Part shown: positions 18,803-27,040 of the stretch, piece after piece
How positions within the stretch are numbered: position 1 is the stretch's first letter
Layout of the letters: the number at the start of each line of letters is the position of its first letter
Source: Phenylobacterium aquaticum
GTDB taxonomy: Bacteria; Pseudomonadota; Alphaproteobacteria; Caulobacterales; Caulobacteraceae
Assembly: GCF_022695515.1 (NCBI RefSeq)
Contig: NZ_JALDPT010000022.1
Location: 24,215 to 88,214 of the forward strand
Direction: 5' to 3'
DNA: 64,000 nucleotides
Translations under genes and position numbers: made by a program
Notes under the pieces: model-generated
What the model was told of the DNA's origin: nothing
What the model saw: the letters and a program-made list of their open reading frames with translations, nothing else
Database searches by the model: none

Positions 18803-19285
18803 GTGAGCCAGCAGAACCCCGGTCAGGTGATCCAGGTCCCCAATACCTTGAAACTCAAGGTCGGCGGCCGGTTCGGCGCGCTCGATCCCAGCGCCATCGC
18901 CAAGGCCGAAGCGGCCCTCAAGAGCCTGTCGGGCAACTTCACCCAGTGGCTGCAGGACGAGGTCGTCAAGCTCGAGAACGCCCGCCAGCGGGTCAAGGCC
19001 GAGGGCATGACCGCCGAGACGATGGAGTTCCTCTATCTGCGCGCCCACGACCTCAAGGGCCTGGGCACCACCTACGAATATCCGCTGATCACCCGCATCG
19101 GCGCCTCGCTCTGCAAGCTGATCGACGACAAGGACAAGCGCCTGACCGCGCCCATGGCCCTGATCGACGCCCACATCGACGGCATCCGCGCCGCGGTGCG
19201 CGACGAGGTGAAGACCGACGACCATCCGGTCGGCCGCGTCCTGATCACCGAACTCGAGCGCATGGTCACGGAGATGGGCGCCTAA
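18803..19285 (+). CDS. Hpt-domain histidine phosphotransfer protein
   Basis: This protein of 160 residues is helical and soluble. The phosphoacceptor motif AHDLKGLGTT puts the predicted phosphorylated histidine at residue 82, followed by a helix with YPLITRIGASLCKLID, as in Hpt four-helix bundles. It has no kinase domain, so it should take a phosphoryl group from a hybrid kinase and pass it on. Three hybrid kinases without their own Hpt lie in this window (21481, 28830, 33850), the nearest 2 kb away. The start is GTG 18803 with AGGAGCC upstream. Confidence 0.82.
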   Translation: MSQQNPGQVIQVPNTLKLKVGGRFGALDPSAIAKAEAALKSLSGNFTQWLQDEVVKLENARQRVKAEGMTAETMEFLYLRAHDLKGLGTTYEYPLITRIGASLCKLIDDKDKRLTAPMALIDAHIDGIRAAVRDEVKTDDHPVGRVLITELERMVTEMGA

Positions 19286-19300
19286 GCGCCCTCCCCGACC

Positions 19301-20086
19301 CTACATCACGTTTTCAAGCGGCTCGGCCACGTCGCCGTAGCCGGCGTGCGGCGGCAGCACCAGCACGCGCCGCCCGTCCCGCTCGGTGATCTGCGGCAGC
19401 ACGGTCACCAGCTCCCGCCCTTGCGCCCGGCCGATGCAGTCCGCCGCGCTCCAGGCCTCCGCCAGCAGCTGAACATTCATCCGCGTCGGGAAGATCACCT
19501 TGCGCTCGCCGGCCTCCGCCAGGCGCAGCACCTCCGACGGCGCAATCCATTCCGCGTCCACCGTCTCGTGCCCGTCGCAGGCGGCCAGCTGATCCTCCGG
19601 CGCCTTGGCGGCGTAGAACCAGGTGTCGAACCGCTTGGGCGTGAGCGGCGGGGTGATCCAGCGGGCGAAGACGGTCAGCGCATGCAGGTCGAGCTGGACG
19701 CCCAGGTCGCGCACCACGTCCAGGAAGGCGATCTCGCCCTTGTCCACGGCCTTGCGCACGTCCAGCGGCGCGGCCTCCCCGCCGATCGGCGAGCCGTCCT
19801 TGCGCCGGCCCAGCACCAGGCCCGCCTCCTCGAACACCTCGCGGATCGCCGCGATGCGCAGGCCCCGCTGCACGGCGTCGAAATCGTCCCAGCCCAGCAG
19901 GTGGTCGGCCCATTCGGCGACGTCGTCGCCGGCGTGGGTCTTGCCGCCCGGGAACACCAGGGCGCCTGAGGCGAAGTCGATCTGATGGTGCCGCTTGACC
20001 ATCAGCACCTCGAAGGCGGGGTCGTCGCGAAGGATCAGGATGGTGGCCGCCGGCTTGATGGCGGAGTCGGGCGCGATATCGGTCAT
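19301..20086 (-). CDS. Nudix hydrolase with an insertion inside the Nudix box (NUDT19-like)
   Basis: This protein of 261 residues is cytoplasmic and probably cleaves nucleoside-diphosphate derivatives such as CoA or NADH-like compounds. The Nudix box is split: FPGGK at residues 45-49 and REVFEEAGL at 82-90, about 20 residues further apart than the usual spacing. This extended box is typical of the NUDT19/RP2 subgroup. The ATG at 20086 starts the conserved region; upstream in-frame sequence is not conserved-looking. It ends 16 bases after the Hpt gene (convergent) and follows the second DUF2336 gene on the same strand. Confidence 0.85.
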   Translation of the reverse strand: MTDIAPDSAIKPAATILILRDDPAFEVLMVKRHHQIDFASGALVFPGGKTHAGDDVAEWADHLLGWDDFDAVQRGLRIAAIREVFEEAGLVLGRRKDGSPIGGEAAPLDVRKAVDKGEIAFLDVVRDLGVQLDLHALTVFARWITPPLTPKRFDTWFYAAKAPEDQLAACDGHETVDAEWIAPSEVLRLAEAGERKVIFPTRMNVQLLAEAWSAADCIGRAQGRELVTVLPQITERDGRRVLVLPPHAGYGDVAEPLENVM

Positions 20087-20153
20087 GCCCTCAGCTTGGG
20101 CGCCAGACGCCGCGCGTGCAAGCAGGGTTTCGGGCGCCCTTAGGTCACCCGCC

Positions 20154-21308
20154 TTAGGCGGTCTGGACCGCCCGCGCGCCCCGTCGCGCCTCCTGGGAGA
20201 TGCGGTCCATCTTCTCCAGCAGGTATTCCACATCGTCGCGCGACGCGTTGGCCGGCTGGGTCAGGAACCGCTGCAGCATGCGCTCCTGGAACCGCTCGCG
20301 GTCCTTGGCCCCGCCGTCGAACTCCATGGAATGATAGGTGTCGACCGCCGCGCGGAAGGCCGGGAACAGCCGCGCCGGCAGGGCCGTGCGCTCATAGATC
20401 GCCCGCAGCCCCAGCGGTCCGGCGTCGTGGATCATCAGCCAGGTGCGGTGATGCGGCACACTGGCCAGTTCGGCCACGCCCCACTCGAAGAAGGTCATGT
20501 GCCCATGCGCCAGGGCCCGCAGCAGCAGGGAGGCGGTCAGCCGCTCGTTCTTGTGCAGATGGGCGACGAAGGTCTTCACGTCGGCCGCCCGGCCGGCCTG
20601 ATCCACCAGGTCGATGGTCGCCCGCTCCTTGGCGCCCATGGCGATTTCGAGCGCCAGCTCCGGCGAGAGGGTCTGGTGATTGATCAGGTGGTCGCGGACC
20701 TGCTCGCTGACCATGTCGATCAGCTTCTCGGTCACCGACATGGGCAGGGCCTGGCGATAGGCCACCGCCGCCAGCACCCGCTCCGAGCGCTCGAAGCGCT
20801 CGATCACCTTCTGCAGGGTCCGCTCGGCGAAGTCGGCGTTGTCGTTGGCGCAGGCCGCCTCGACCGCGCGCTCGACCCCGTTCTCGACAATCGCCTCGGT
20901 CACGGCCTGGGAGACGCGCGGACGCTTGGCGATCACCACCTGGCGGACCGGCCCGCCCAGGCGGACGATCTCGATCAGATCCTCGTCCGTGAAGGCCGGC
21001 GAGGCCGACAGGATCGGCAGGGAGATGCTTTCCACGTCCCGCGCCAGCTTCAGGGCGACGTCGCGCGGCACATTGGGGGAATTCTTCAGCGTGACCGCGA
21101 GCGCCCGGCGCACCAGCTCGGCGGCGTCCGACGCCATGACCCGCAGGATCTCGTGCGCCTTGTCCCGGTCGGCCGGAGTGACGACGCTGCGATCGATATT
21201 GCGGCAGATCTTATGAGCGGCCACCGCGCGTTCGTCGGGGGTCGCCCCCTTCACCAGCGTGCGGATGTCCTCATCCGTCAGCGCGGCCCGCGTCGTCGAC
21301 ATGCTCAC
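20154..21308 (-). CDS. DUF2336 domain protein (second of two)
   Basis: This protein of 384 residues is helical, without membrane segments. The signature DESISLPILSASPAF-like region (VESISLPILSASPAF, about residues 91-105), the DLIEIVRLGG helix and VVIAKRPRVSQAVTEAIVE parallel the same positions of the protein at 16716, so the two are distant paralogues. GTG at 21308 and ATG at 21302 are both possible starts, and neither has a strong ribosome binding site at ideal spacing. It lies upstream of the Nudix gene (67 bases) and is divergent from a hybrid histidine kinase. The function is unknown. Confidence 0.82.
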   Translation of the reverse strand: MSMSTTRAALTDEDIRTLVKGATPDERAVAAHKICRNIDRSVVTPADRDKAHEILRVMASDAAELVRRALAVTLKNSPNVPRDVALKLARDVESISLPILSASPAFTDEDLIEIVRLGGPVRQVVIAKRPRVSQAVTEAIVENGVERAVEAACANDNADFAERTLQKVIERFERSERVLAAVAYRQALPMSVTEKLIDMVSEQVRDHLINHQTLSPELALEIAMGAKERATIDLVDQAGRAADVKTFVAHLHKNERLTASLLLRALAHGHMTFFEWGVAELASVPHHRTWLMIHDAGPLGLRAIYERTALPARLFPAFRAAVDTYHSMEFDGGAKDRERFQERMLQRFLTQPANASRDDVEYLLEKMDRISQEARRGARAVQTA

Positions 21309-21480
21309 CCAGCCCCTGCCCTCCGGAATCGGAGGTCCGTCGCGAGTATAATGGTGAATTAGGCTTAATGATCTGTTGCAGGCGTATCGGTGGATAACGT
21401 CGCGATTAATGATGTTCCGTAACGGGTCGCCAAGGCTGTGGGCTTAGCCTGGGTTGCATCAATTTCGAGGTTCCACCCCC

Positions 21481-23295
21481 GTGCCCGCCCAGCCCGATCT
21501 TCGATCGTCCGAGCCCCAGCGCGGGGGCCTTTCGGCCACCCAACAGGCCCTGGACGCCCAGACCGCCCTGCTGCCCTACGCGCTTGCGGTGTTCACCGTC
21601 AGCCTGCCAGCTTACGTCTGGGCCGGCAGCCACGCGCCCAATGCGGTGTGGATGAGCGCCACCTTCGCGATCTTCGCGGCCGCCTGGGCCGCCTTCTATG
21701 GCGCGGTGAACTGGCTGAAGAAGCCTGAGGCCGCGACCGACCTGAAGATGCGCGGGCGGGTGCAGATCTTCTGCGCCCTGATCTGGGCCCTGGCGGTCGG
21801 CCAGATCGCCTTCTTCGCCGACGGCGCGGGCGCGGCGCGCGAGCCCCTGCTGCTGACCGCCGTGGCCGCCGCCGTGGTGGTGATCTTCTTCGCCTCCCCC
21901 TGGCTGCCCAGCCTGCTGATCGTCGGCCCCGCCGCCGCCGCCGGGCCTCTGATCGCCCTCTTCGCCCAGCCCGAGACCCGGGAGCTGGCCAGCCTCAGCT
22001 GGGGGGCGATCGCGCTCTCCATGGCGCTCGCCCTGATCTTCAACCGCGTCCTGCGCCGCCAGTTCGAAATGGCCGCCGAGCGCGAGACCCTGATCGCCGA
22101 CCGCGCCGGCATGGTCGAGGCCGCCCGCCGGCTCGCCCAGTCCAAGTCCGACCTCGTCGCCACCCTCAGCCACGAGATCCGCAACGGCCTGACCGGCGTC
22201 GCCCATGTGCTGGCCGCCGCCGCCGGTCGCAACGGCCGTGGCGCCCCGTCGCGCGAGCAGCTGTCGGCCGCCCTCGACGCCGCCAACGACCTGATCTCGG
22301 TGCTCAACACCACGCTCGATTCCGAGACCGCCGAGGCCGGCCGCCTGTCGGTCGAGGCCCGGCCCTTCGACGCCGTGAACCTCCTGCGCGACCTGGTGCT
22401 GCTGAACCGTCCCAACGCCACGGCCAAGGGGCTGGAACTGGCCCTGCACGTGTCCGACGACCTCGCGAGCGCCAAGACCGGCGCGGCCCTGGCCGACGCC
22501 CATCGCGCCCGCCAGATCCTCGCCAACCTGATCGGCAACGCCGTGAAGTTCACCGTCCGCGGCCGGGTCGAGGCTCGCATCGAGCAGACCCTGTCCGGCC
22601 GCATCGCCATCGAGATCGCTGATACGGGTCCGGGGCTCGCCGCCGAGGAGATGGAGCGCGCCTTCGAACCCTTCCTGCGGGTGGAGCGCACCAGCGCCGG
22701 CACCTCCGGCGCGGGCCTGGGCCTGTCGCTCTCGCGTCAGCTGGCCCGGCTGATGGGCGGCGACCTGACCGCCCACAGCGCCGTGGGCGTCGGCAGCTGC
22801 TTCCGCCTCGAACTGCCCTACGATCCCGAGGCCACGGCCGAGCGAGAGGTCGTCCAGGCCGAGGTCTCGACCACGCCCGATCCCGCCGACCGCAAGGCCC
22901 TGCGCGTGCTGATCGCCGAGGATGACGGCCTGAACGCCGCCATGCTGCGGGCCGTGCTCGAACAGCTGGGCCACCATGTGGTCCACGCCGTCGACGGCCG
23001 CCGGGCCTTCGAACTGGCCAAGGCGATCGAGTTCGACCTGATCATGATCGACGGCCGCATGCCCAATATGGACGGGCCCCAGACCATCGCCGCCATCCGC
23101 GCCCTCACCGGCCATGGCGGCCAGCCGCCAATCATCGCCGTGATCGGCGGCGACGCCGAAGAGGCCATGGACTGCACCGCCGCCGGCGCCGACGCCGTGC
23201 TGCGCAAGCCGGTCAGCGTGGGCGCCGTGGCCCGCGCCGTGGCCGACGCCATTTCCGCCGGCCGATCCGAACCGGAAAATCGCGTCGTGGCTTGA
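21481..23295 (+). CDS. Hybrid sensor histidine kinase with receiver domain
   Basis: This protein of 604 residues has about six N-terminal membrane segments (residues 25-190) that form the sensor. A HisKA domain with the phosphoacceptor His in LSHEIRNGLTGV, an HATPase domain with GLGLSLSRQLARLMGG, and a C-terminal receiver (about 475-590) follow. The receiver keeps the acidic pair AEDD, the phosphoacceptor Asp in MIDGRMPNMDG and the RKPV lysine. However, the conserved Thr/Ser after the fourth strand is missing (IIAVIGGDAEE). GTG 21481 is preferred; TTG 21454 is an alternative. It is divergent from DUF2336. Confidence 0.88.
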   Translation: MPAQPDLRSSEPQRGGLSATQQALDAQTALLPYALAVFTVSLPAYVWAGSHAPNAVWMSATFAIFAAAWAAFYGAVNWLKKPEAATDLKMRGRVQIFCALIWALAVGQIAFFADGAGAAREPLLLTAVAAAVVVIFFASPWLPSLLIVGPAAAAGPLIALFAQPETRELASLSWGAIALSMALALIFNRVLRRQFEMAAERETLIADRAGMVEAARRLAQSKSDLVATLSHEIRNGLTGVAHVLAAAAGRNGRGAPSREQLSAALDAANDLISVLNTTLDSETAEAGRLSVEARPFDAVNLLRDLVLLNRPNATAKGLELALHVSDDLASAKTGAALADAHRARQILANLIGNAVKFTVRGRVEARIEQTLSGRIAIEIADTGPGLAAEEMERAFEPFLRVERTSAGTSGAGLGLSLSRQLARLMGGDLTAHSAVGVGSCFRLELPYDPEATAEREVVQAEVSTTPDPADRKALRVLIAEDDGLNAAMLRAVLEQLGHHVVHAVDGRRAFELAKAIEFDLIMIDGRMPNMDGPQTIAAIRALTGHGGQPPIIAVIGGDAEEAMDCTAAGADAVLRKPVSVGAVARAVADAISAGRSEPENRVVA

Positions 23296-23350
23296 GGCCG
23301 GCGCGTCCGACCGACACAATGCTCCCAACGAGAAAAAGGGAGTGCCGGGC

Positions 23351-24547
23351 GTGTTGCTCAAGGGTCTGAAGGTCGTCGAATTCGCCTCTTACATCGCCGC
23401 CCCCGGCGCGGCGGGCATCCTGGGCGACTGGGGCGCGGAGGTGATCAAGGTCGAGCGGCCCGAGGGCGACCCCATGCGCCACGTCTTCGCCGACGCCGCC
23501 GCCGACCTCGCCGGCAATCCGACCTTCAGCATGGACAACCGCGGCAAGCGGGCCATCGTGCTGGACATCTCCAAGCCGTCCGGCCGTGACGCCCTGGCCA
23601 AACTGGCCGCCGAGGCCGACGTGTTCCTGACCAATGTCCGGCCCGCCTCGCTCAAGCGCGCGGGCCTGGACGACGCCACCCTGCGCGCCGCCAATCCCAG
23701 GCTGGTCTACGCCGTGGTCACGGGCTACGGCCTGGAGGGGCCGGACGCGGCCAAGCCGGGCTTCGACGTCACCGCCTTCTGGGCCCGCGCCGGGGTCGGC
23801 CACATGACCGTGCCCAAGGGCCAGGAGCCCTTCCTGCTGCGCACCGGGGTCGGCGACCACACGACATCGCTCGCCACCGTCTCGGCGATCCTGGCGGCCC
23901 TCTATGAGCGTGAGCGCACCGGCGAGGGCCGTCTGGTCCAGACCTCCCTGCTCGCCACCGGGGTCTATACAGTGGGCTCGGACCTCGCCGTCCAGCTGAC
24001 CTTCGGCCGCCTGGCCTCGGCCCGGCCGCACAGCCAGCCCTTCGACGCCCTGGCCAATTTCTACCAGACCTCGGACAGCCGCTGGTTCGTCATCAATCCC
24101 CGCGGCGCCGGCAAGGACTGGGTCCCGATCATCACCGCCGCCGGCCGGCCGAATCTAGCTGAGGACGAGCGCTTCGCCACCGGCAAGGCCCGCCGCGTCA
24201 ACGCCCCGGCCCTCGCCGTCGAACTGGACGCCGCCTTCCGGGTCTTCGATTTCGCCACCGTGGCCGAGCGGCTCGACGCCGCCGACCTCGTCTGGGCGCC
24301 CTTCCAGAGCCCCGCCGATGTCGCCGCCGACCCCCAGGTCGCCGCCGCCGGCGCCTGGGTGGGCGTCGAGGACGGCCAGGGCTCCACCTTCCGCTCCCCC
24401 GCAGCCCCGGCCCGCTTCCCCGGCGCCGACGCCGTCAGCCGCCCCCCCGCGCCGGTGCTCGGCCAACACACCCGCGAGGTGCTGGCGGAACTGGGCTATG
24501 GCGAGGCCGAGGTCGCAGCGATGATCGCCGAGGGCGCGGCGGCCTGA
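23351..24547 (+). CDS. CaiB/BaiF family CoA-transferase (class III)
   Basis: This cytoplasmic enzyme of 398 residues transfers CoA between carboxylic acids. The N-terminus has GLKVVEFASYIAAPGAAGIL and GAEVIKVERPEGDPMR, and the catalytic aspartate is expected in GVGDHTTSLATVSA (about residue 175). GTG 23351 was chosen: AGGGAG lies 8 bases before it, whereas GTG 23342 would overlap that site. The acyl substrate is unknown. It is a single gene after the hybrid kinase. Confidence 0.9.
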   Translation: MLLKGLKVVEFASYIAAPGAAGILGDWGAEVIKVERPEGDPMRHVFADAAADLAGNPTFSMDNRGKRAIVLDISKPSGRDALAKLAAEADVFLTNVRPASLKRAGLDDATLRAANPRLVYAVVTGYGLEGPDAAKPGFDVTAFWARAGVGHMTVPKGQEPFLLRTGVGDHTTSLATVSAILAALYERERTGEGRLVQTSLLATGVYTVGSDLAVQLTFGRLASARPHSQPFDALANFYQTSDSRWFVINPRGAGKDWVPIITAAGRPNLAEDERFATGKARRVNAPALAVELDAAFRVFDFATVAERLDAADLVWAPFQSPADVAADPQVAAAGAWVGVEDGQGSTFRSPAAPARFPGADAVSRPPAPVLGQHTREVLAELGYGEAEVAAMIAEGAAA

Positions 24548-24700
24548 CGGGCGCGCCGGTGGCTGGCGCGCCGAGGATGGACTTAGCGGTGAGCAGCCGC
24601 TGCCCGGAAGCAGTACTCGTCAGGGCCGCCGAAGGGTCGATTGCGAACTCTCTACAACCTGCGAACGTGACGCTCGCAAACGGAAGGACGACGACCTCGC

Positions 24701-25180
24701 ATGTCTCTCGCTGAAACGGTCTGGTCGTTCGGTTTCTTGGGGTTGTTACTGCTCGGCATTTTTTGGTTCAGGCGGCTGCGAAGTCGGACTGACGATTTCC
24801 GACAGACGCGCGATGTTAAACAGCGGATATCCTCGTCGGTAGCCATCTTCGAGAAGGTGGCGCTTTACGCGTTGGCTCTGCTCGTGGGCGGCCTGCTTTT
24901 CCGAACCTTCGCCATCTTCCACAAAGGGCAGGTCACCGGCGCCACAGCCGTCTACGTGGTGCTTGGTTGCTCTCTGGTGGCAATACCGGTCGCCGCGCTT
25001 GGTGCAAATGGCATCAGTTGGGTGGTGCCCCCACTGCGACGAGCTAATCAAGCGGCGATGTCGGGATCTCAGGTTTCATTTGCTAGCGCGAACCGGGGAC
25101 TCCTTCTCGTCGCCACTGCCTCAGTCCCCATTGGACTTATTGCGATCATCGTTGCCGGGCTTGAGCCCTGGGCTCGTTAG
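24701..25180 (+). CDS. Small four-helix membrane protein of unknown function
   Basis: This protein of 159 residues is not recognised. It has four hydrophobic segments (about residues 5-22, 50-70, 80-102 and 132-153). A short basic loop (RRLRSRTDDFRQTRDVKQR) follows the first one, suggesting an inner-membrane location. Its codon use differs from all neighbours: TTA, ATA, TTT and AAA codons appear, and third positions are often A or T. The whole stretch 24580-25290 has visibly lower GC than its surroundings, which suggests recent acquisition. A GGAAGGACG site lies about 14 bases upstream of ATG 24701. Confidence 0.6.
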   Translation: MSLAETVWSFGFLGLLLLGIFWFRRLRSRTDDFRQTRDVKQRISSSVAIFEKVALYALALLVGGLLFRTFAIFHKGQVTGATAVYVVLGCSLVAIPVAALGANGISWVVPPLRRANQAAMSGSQVSFASANRGLLLVATASVPIGLIAIIVAGLEPWAR

Positions 25181-25297
25181 ATCGCGAGAAGTCCGCCCAC
25201 GGTTGATTTCGCCCGTTGGGTTTAGGCCCAAATTCAAACGTTCAGTTTTCGCCAGCTGGGTGCCATCAGCAGCCACCAAACGCCCGATCGCGCCCGT

Positions 25298-26146
25298 CTA
25301 GCTCTTCCGGTCGTCCCGCGCGTCAGAGAGCACCCGCAGCATCTCGGTCGAGAACATCGAACTCGCCAGCCCCGCGGTCCCGCCGCGGCTCCCGCCGCCG
25401 GTCGACAGCCCGTCCACGCCCTGCGGCCCGCGCAGGATAAGGTCCACCAGGGCCGCCTGTTCCTTCAGCCGGTCGGAGTTACGGGCCGAGGCGTATTGGA
25501 CGAAGCCCTGGTCGGGCGTGACCTGAGGGGCCTCCACAGCTGGCGCGCCGCCGCCGGTGCGGGTGAGATTGGCGTAGACCTCGGCCACGGTGGCCGGGCG
25601 GCCATCGCGGTAGAAGATCGCCTTGTTGGATTGGGCGGCGTCGGGGAACAGGCTGGCGGCGCTGGCGCCCGGCCGCGTCTGGGCGGCCTCGATCAGCCTG
25701 GCCGAGCCCTGCGGCCCCAGGAAGTGCGCCGCATAGAGTTCGCCGGCGGTGGGCGAGCGCCCCGTGCGGCCGCGCAGATAGGAGGCGTGGTCCGAGGCCA
25801 GCTCGCCGGCCATCAGGGACGCGGCGTGCGGATCCATCCGCAGCTCCATCACCGCCTTGCGCGCCTCCGCCCCGTCCACGTGGTAGCGGCCGTCAGAGCC
25901 CTTGGTGATCAGGTCGGCGTAGCGGGCGTAGCCGTACTTGGCGCCATGCTGCTTGATGGTCGACAGCCAGGTCTGCTCGGTGAACTGGAACAGTCCCGCG
26001 GCCGATGAGGTCGCCGCCTTGGCCCGCGGATTGAAGCTGCTCTCGCGATTGGCCGTCTTCATCAGGAACGAGAAGTCGACCCCCGTCGCGCTGGAGGCGC
26101 GCTGGATGGCGGTCTCGACGACGCCCCTGAGTCCCTGGATGGCCAT
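25298..26146 (-). CDS. Lytic transglycosylase-like SLT domain protein
   Basis: This protein of 282 residues has a soluble lysozyme-like domain in the first 160 residues. The catalytic glutamate is expected in NRESSFNP (about residue 34), followed by SSAAGLFQFTEQTWL. The long C-terminal part is Ala/Gly-rich without motifs. No Sec signal peptide is seen, so export may use another route such as the flagellar export apparatus, as for relatives in Caulobacter. Between it and tonB lies a near-match to a CtrA site at 26171. Confidence 0.8.
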   Translation of the reverse strand: MAIQGLRGVVETAIQRASSATGVDFSFLMKTANRESSFNPRAKAATSSAAGLFQFTEQTWLSTIKQHGAKYGYARYADLITKGSDGRYHVDGAEARKAVMELRMDPHAASLMAGELASDHASYLRGRTGRSPTAGELYAAHFLGPQGSARLIEAAQTRPGASAASLFPDAAQSNKAIFYRDGRPATVAEVYANLTRTGGGAPAVEAPQVTPDQGFVQYASARNSDRLKEQAALVDLILRGPQGVDGLSTGGGSRGGTAGLASSMFSTEMLRVLSDARDDRKS

Positions 26147-26170
26147 GGGGCCAGATGTGAACGGACATGG

Positions 26171-26185
26171 TTAACGCCGCGCTAA
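26171..26185. promoter_or_regulatory. Candidate CtrA-type binding site
   Basis: TTAA-N7-CTAA (spacer CGCCGCG) matches seven of eight positions of the TTAA-N7-TTAA consensus of the cell-cycle regulator CtrA. It sits in a small inverted repeat GGTTA/TAACC, 25 bases upstream of the SLT transglycosylase start and 135 bases upstream of tonB. The call is by pattern only. Confidence 0.3.
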
Positions 26186-26319
26186 CCATACTGCGGCGGG
26201 TCGCCCCAGGCGCCGCCCCAGGAAGGTCACCGTCCCGCTGCCGCAAGGCCAAGGTTCGGCCGCGATCGGCGCGCGACCCTGATGTCGTGACCACAACAGA
26301 GCTCCTGGGAGGAGACGTC

Positions 26320-27015
26320 ATGACAACCGGTCCGTTCACCCCCGCCTATGCGGGGATTCCCCAGTCCCGACCACGCCTGTCGCGGCCCGCCACCGTCGCC
26401 ATCGGCCTGTCGGTCGCCGCCCATCTGGCGGTGCTCGGCTATCTGGGCGTCCAGAGGTTCGTCGCCCCGCCGCCGGAGGCGACCACCCCGTCCGACGATC
26501 CCATCCTCGTCACGATCGACAAACTCCGGCCGCCGGTCCCCTCGCCCACGCCCCCCAAACCGACGCCGGTCCTGCATCCGCCGACGAACCTCACCCAGCC
26601 CACGGTGGATCCGCTTCCTACGCCGCCGCCCGATCCGGCCCTGAACCACGTGGAGCCCGCAGGCCCGGTCACCCTGCCGGTCGATCCGCCCCAGCCCGTG
26701 ACGCCGCCCAGGATTCCGGTGATCGGACAGCCGCACTGGCTCAGCCGTCCGGATGGCCGCGACCTCGCCCGGGTCTATCCGGACCGGGCCGTGCGCCGGG
26801 GGATCGAGGGTTCGGCCAGCCTCTCCTGCGTGGTCGCCGCGAACGGCACGGTGCGCGACTGCAGCGCCATCTCCGAGACGCCGGCCGGCGAGGGCTTCGG
26901 CGCCGCGGCCCTCAAGCTCGCGCCCCTGTTCCGGATGAGCCCCCAGACCGAGGACGGCCAGGCGGTCGACGGGGCCATCGTGCGGATTCCGATCCGCTTC
27001 AAGCTGGCCCAATAG
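26320..27015 (+). CDS. tonB: Energy transducer TonB
   Basis: This protein of 231 residues links the inner-membrane proton motive force to outer-membrane receptors. There is one N-terminal membrane anchor ([19 protein letters not shown], about residues 27-45), then a long Pro-rich periplasmic spacer ([18 protein letters not shown], then more to about residue 140), then a C-terminal TonB domain with [26 protein letters not shown] lies 5 bases before ATG 26320. No exbB or exbD is adjacent. It could serve receptors such as the one at 42135. Confidence 0.88.
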   Translation: MTTGPFTPAYAGIPQSRPRLSRPATVAIGLSVAAHLAVLGYLGVQRFVAPPPEATTPSDDPILVTIDKLRPPVPSPTPPKPTPVLHPPTNLTQPTVDPLPTPPPDPALNHVEPAGPVTLPVDPPQPVTPPRIPVIGQPHWLSRPDGRDLARVYPDRAVRRGIEGSASLSCVVAANGTVRDCSAISETPAGEGFGAAALKLAPLFRMSPQTEDGQAVDGAIVRIPIRFKLAQ

Positions 27016-27040
27016 ACCCTGTTCAGTAGACCCTGTTCAG
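27013..27040. repeat. Perfect tandem 14-bp duplication at convergent stop codons
   Basis: TAGACCCTGTTCAG occurs twice without a gap (27013-27026 and 27027-27040). The first copy begins with the tonB stop codon, and the second copy overlaps the end of the convergent hybrid-kinase gene. It looks like a replication-slippage duplication. Confidence 0.9.

Noticed and set aside
24550..24572. Hairpin GGCGCGCC/GGCGCGCC after the CoA-transferase gene as a terminator
   Set aside because: No T-run follows on either strand.
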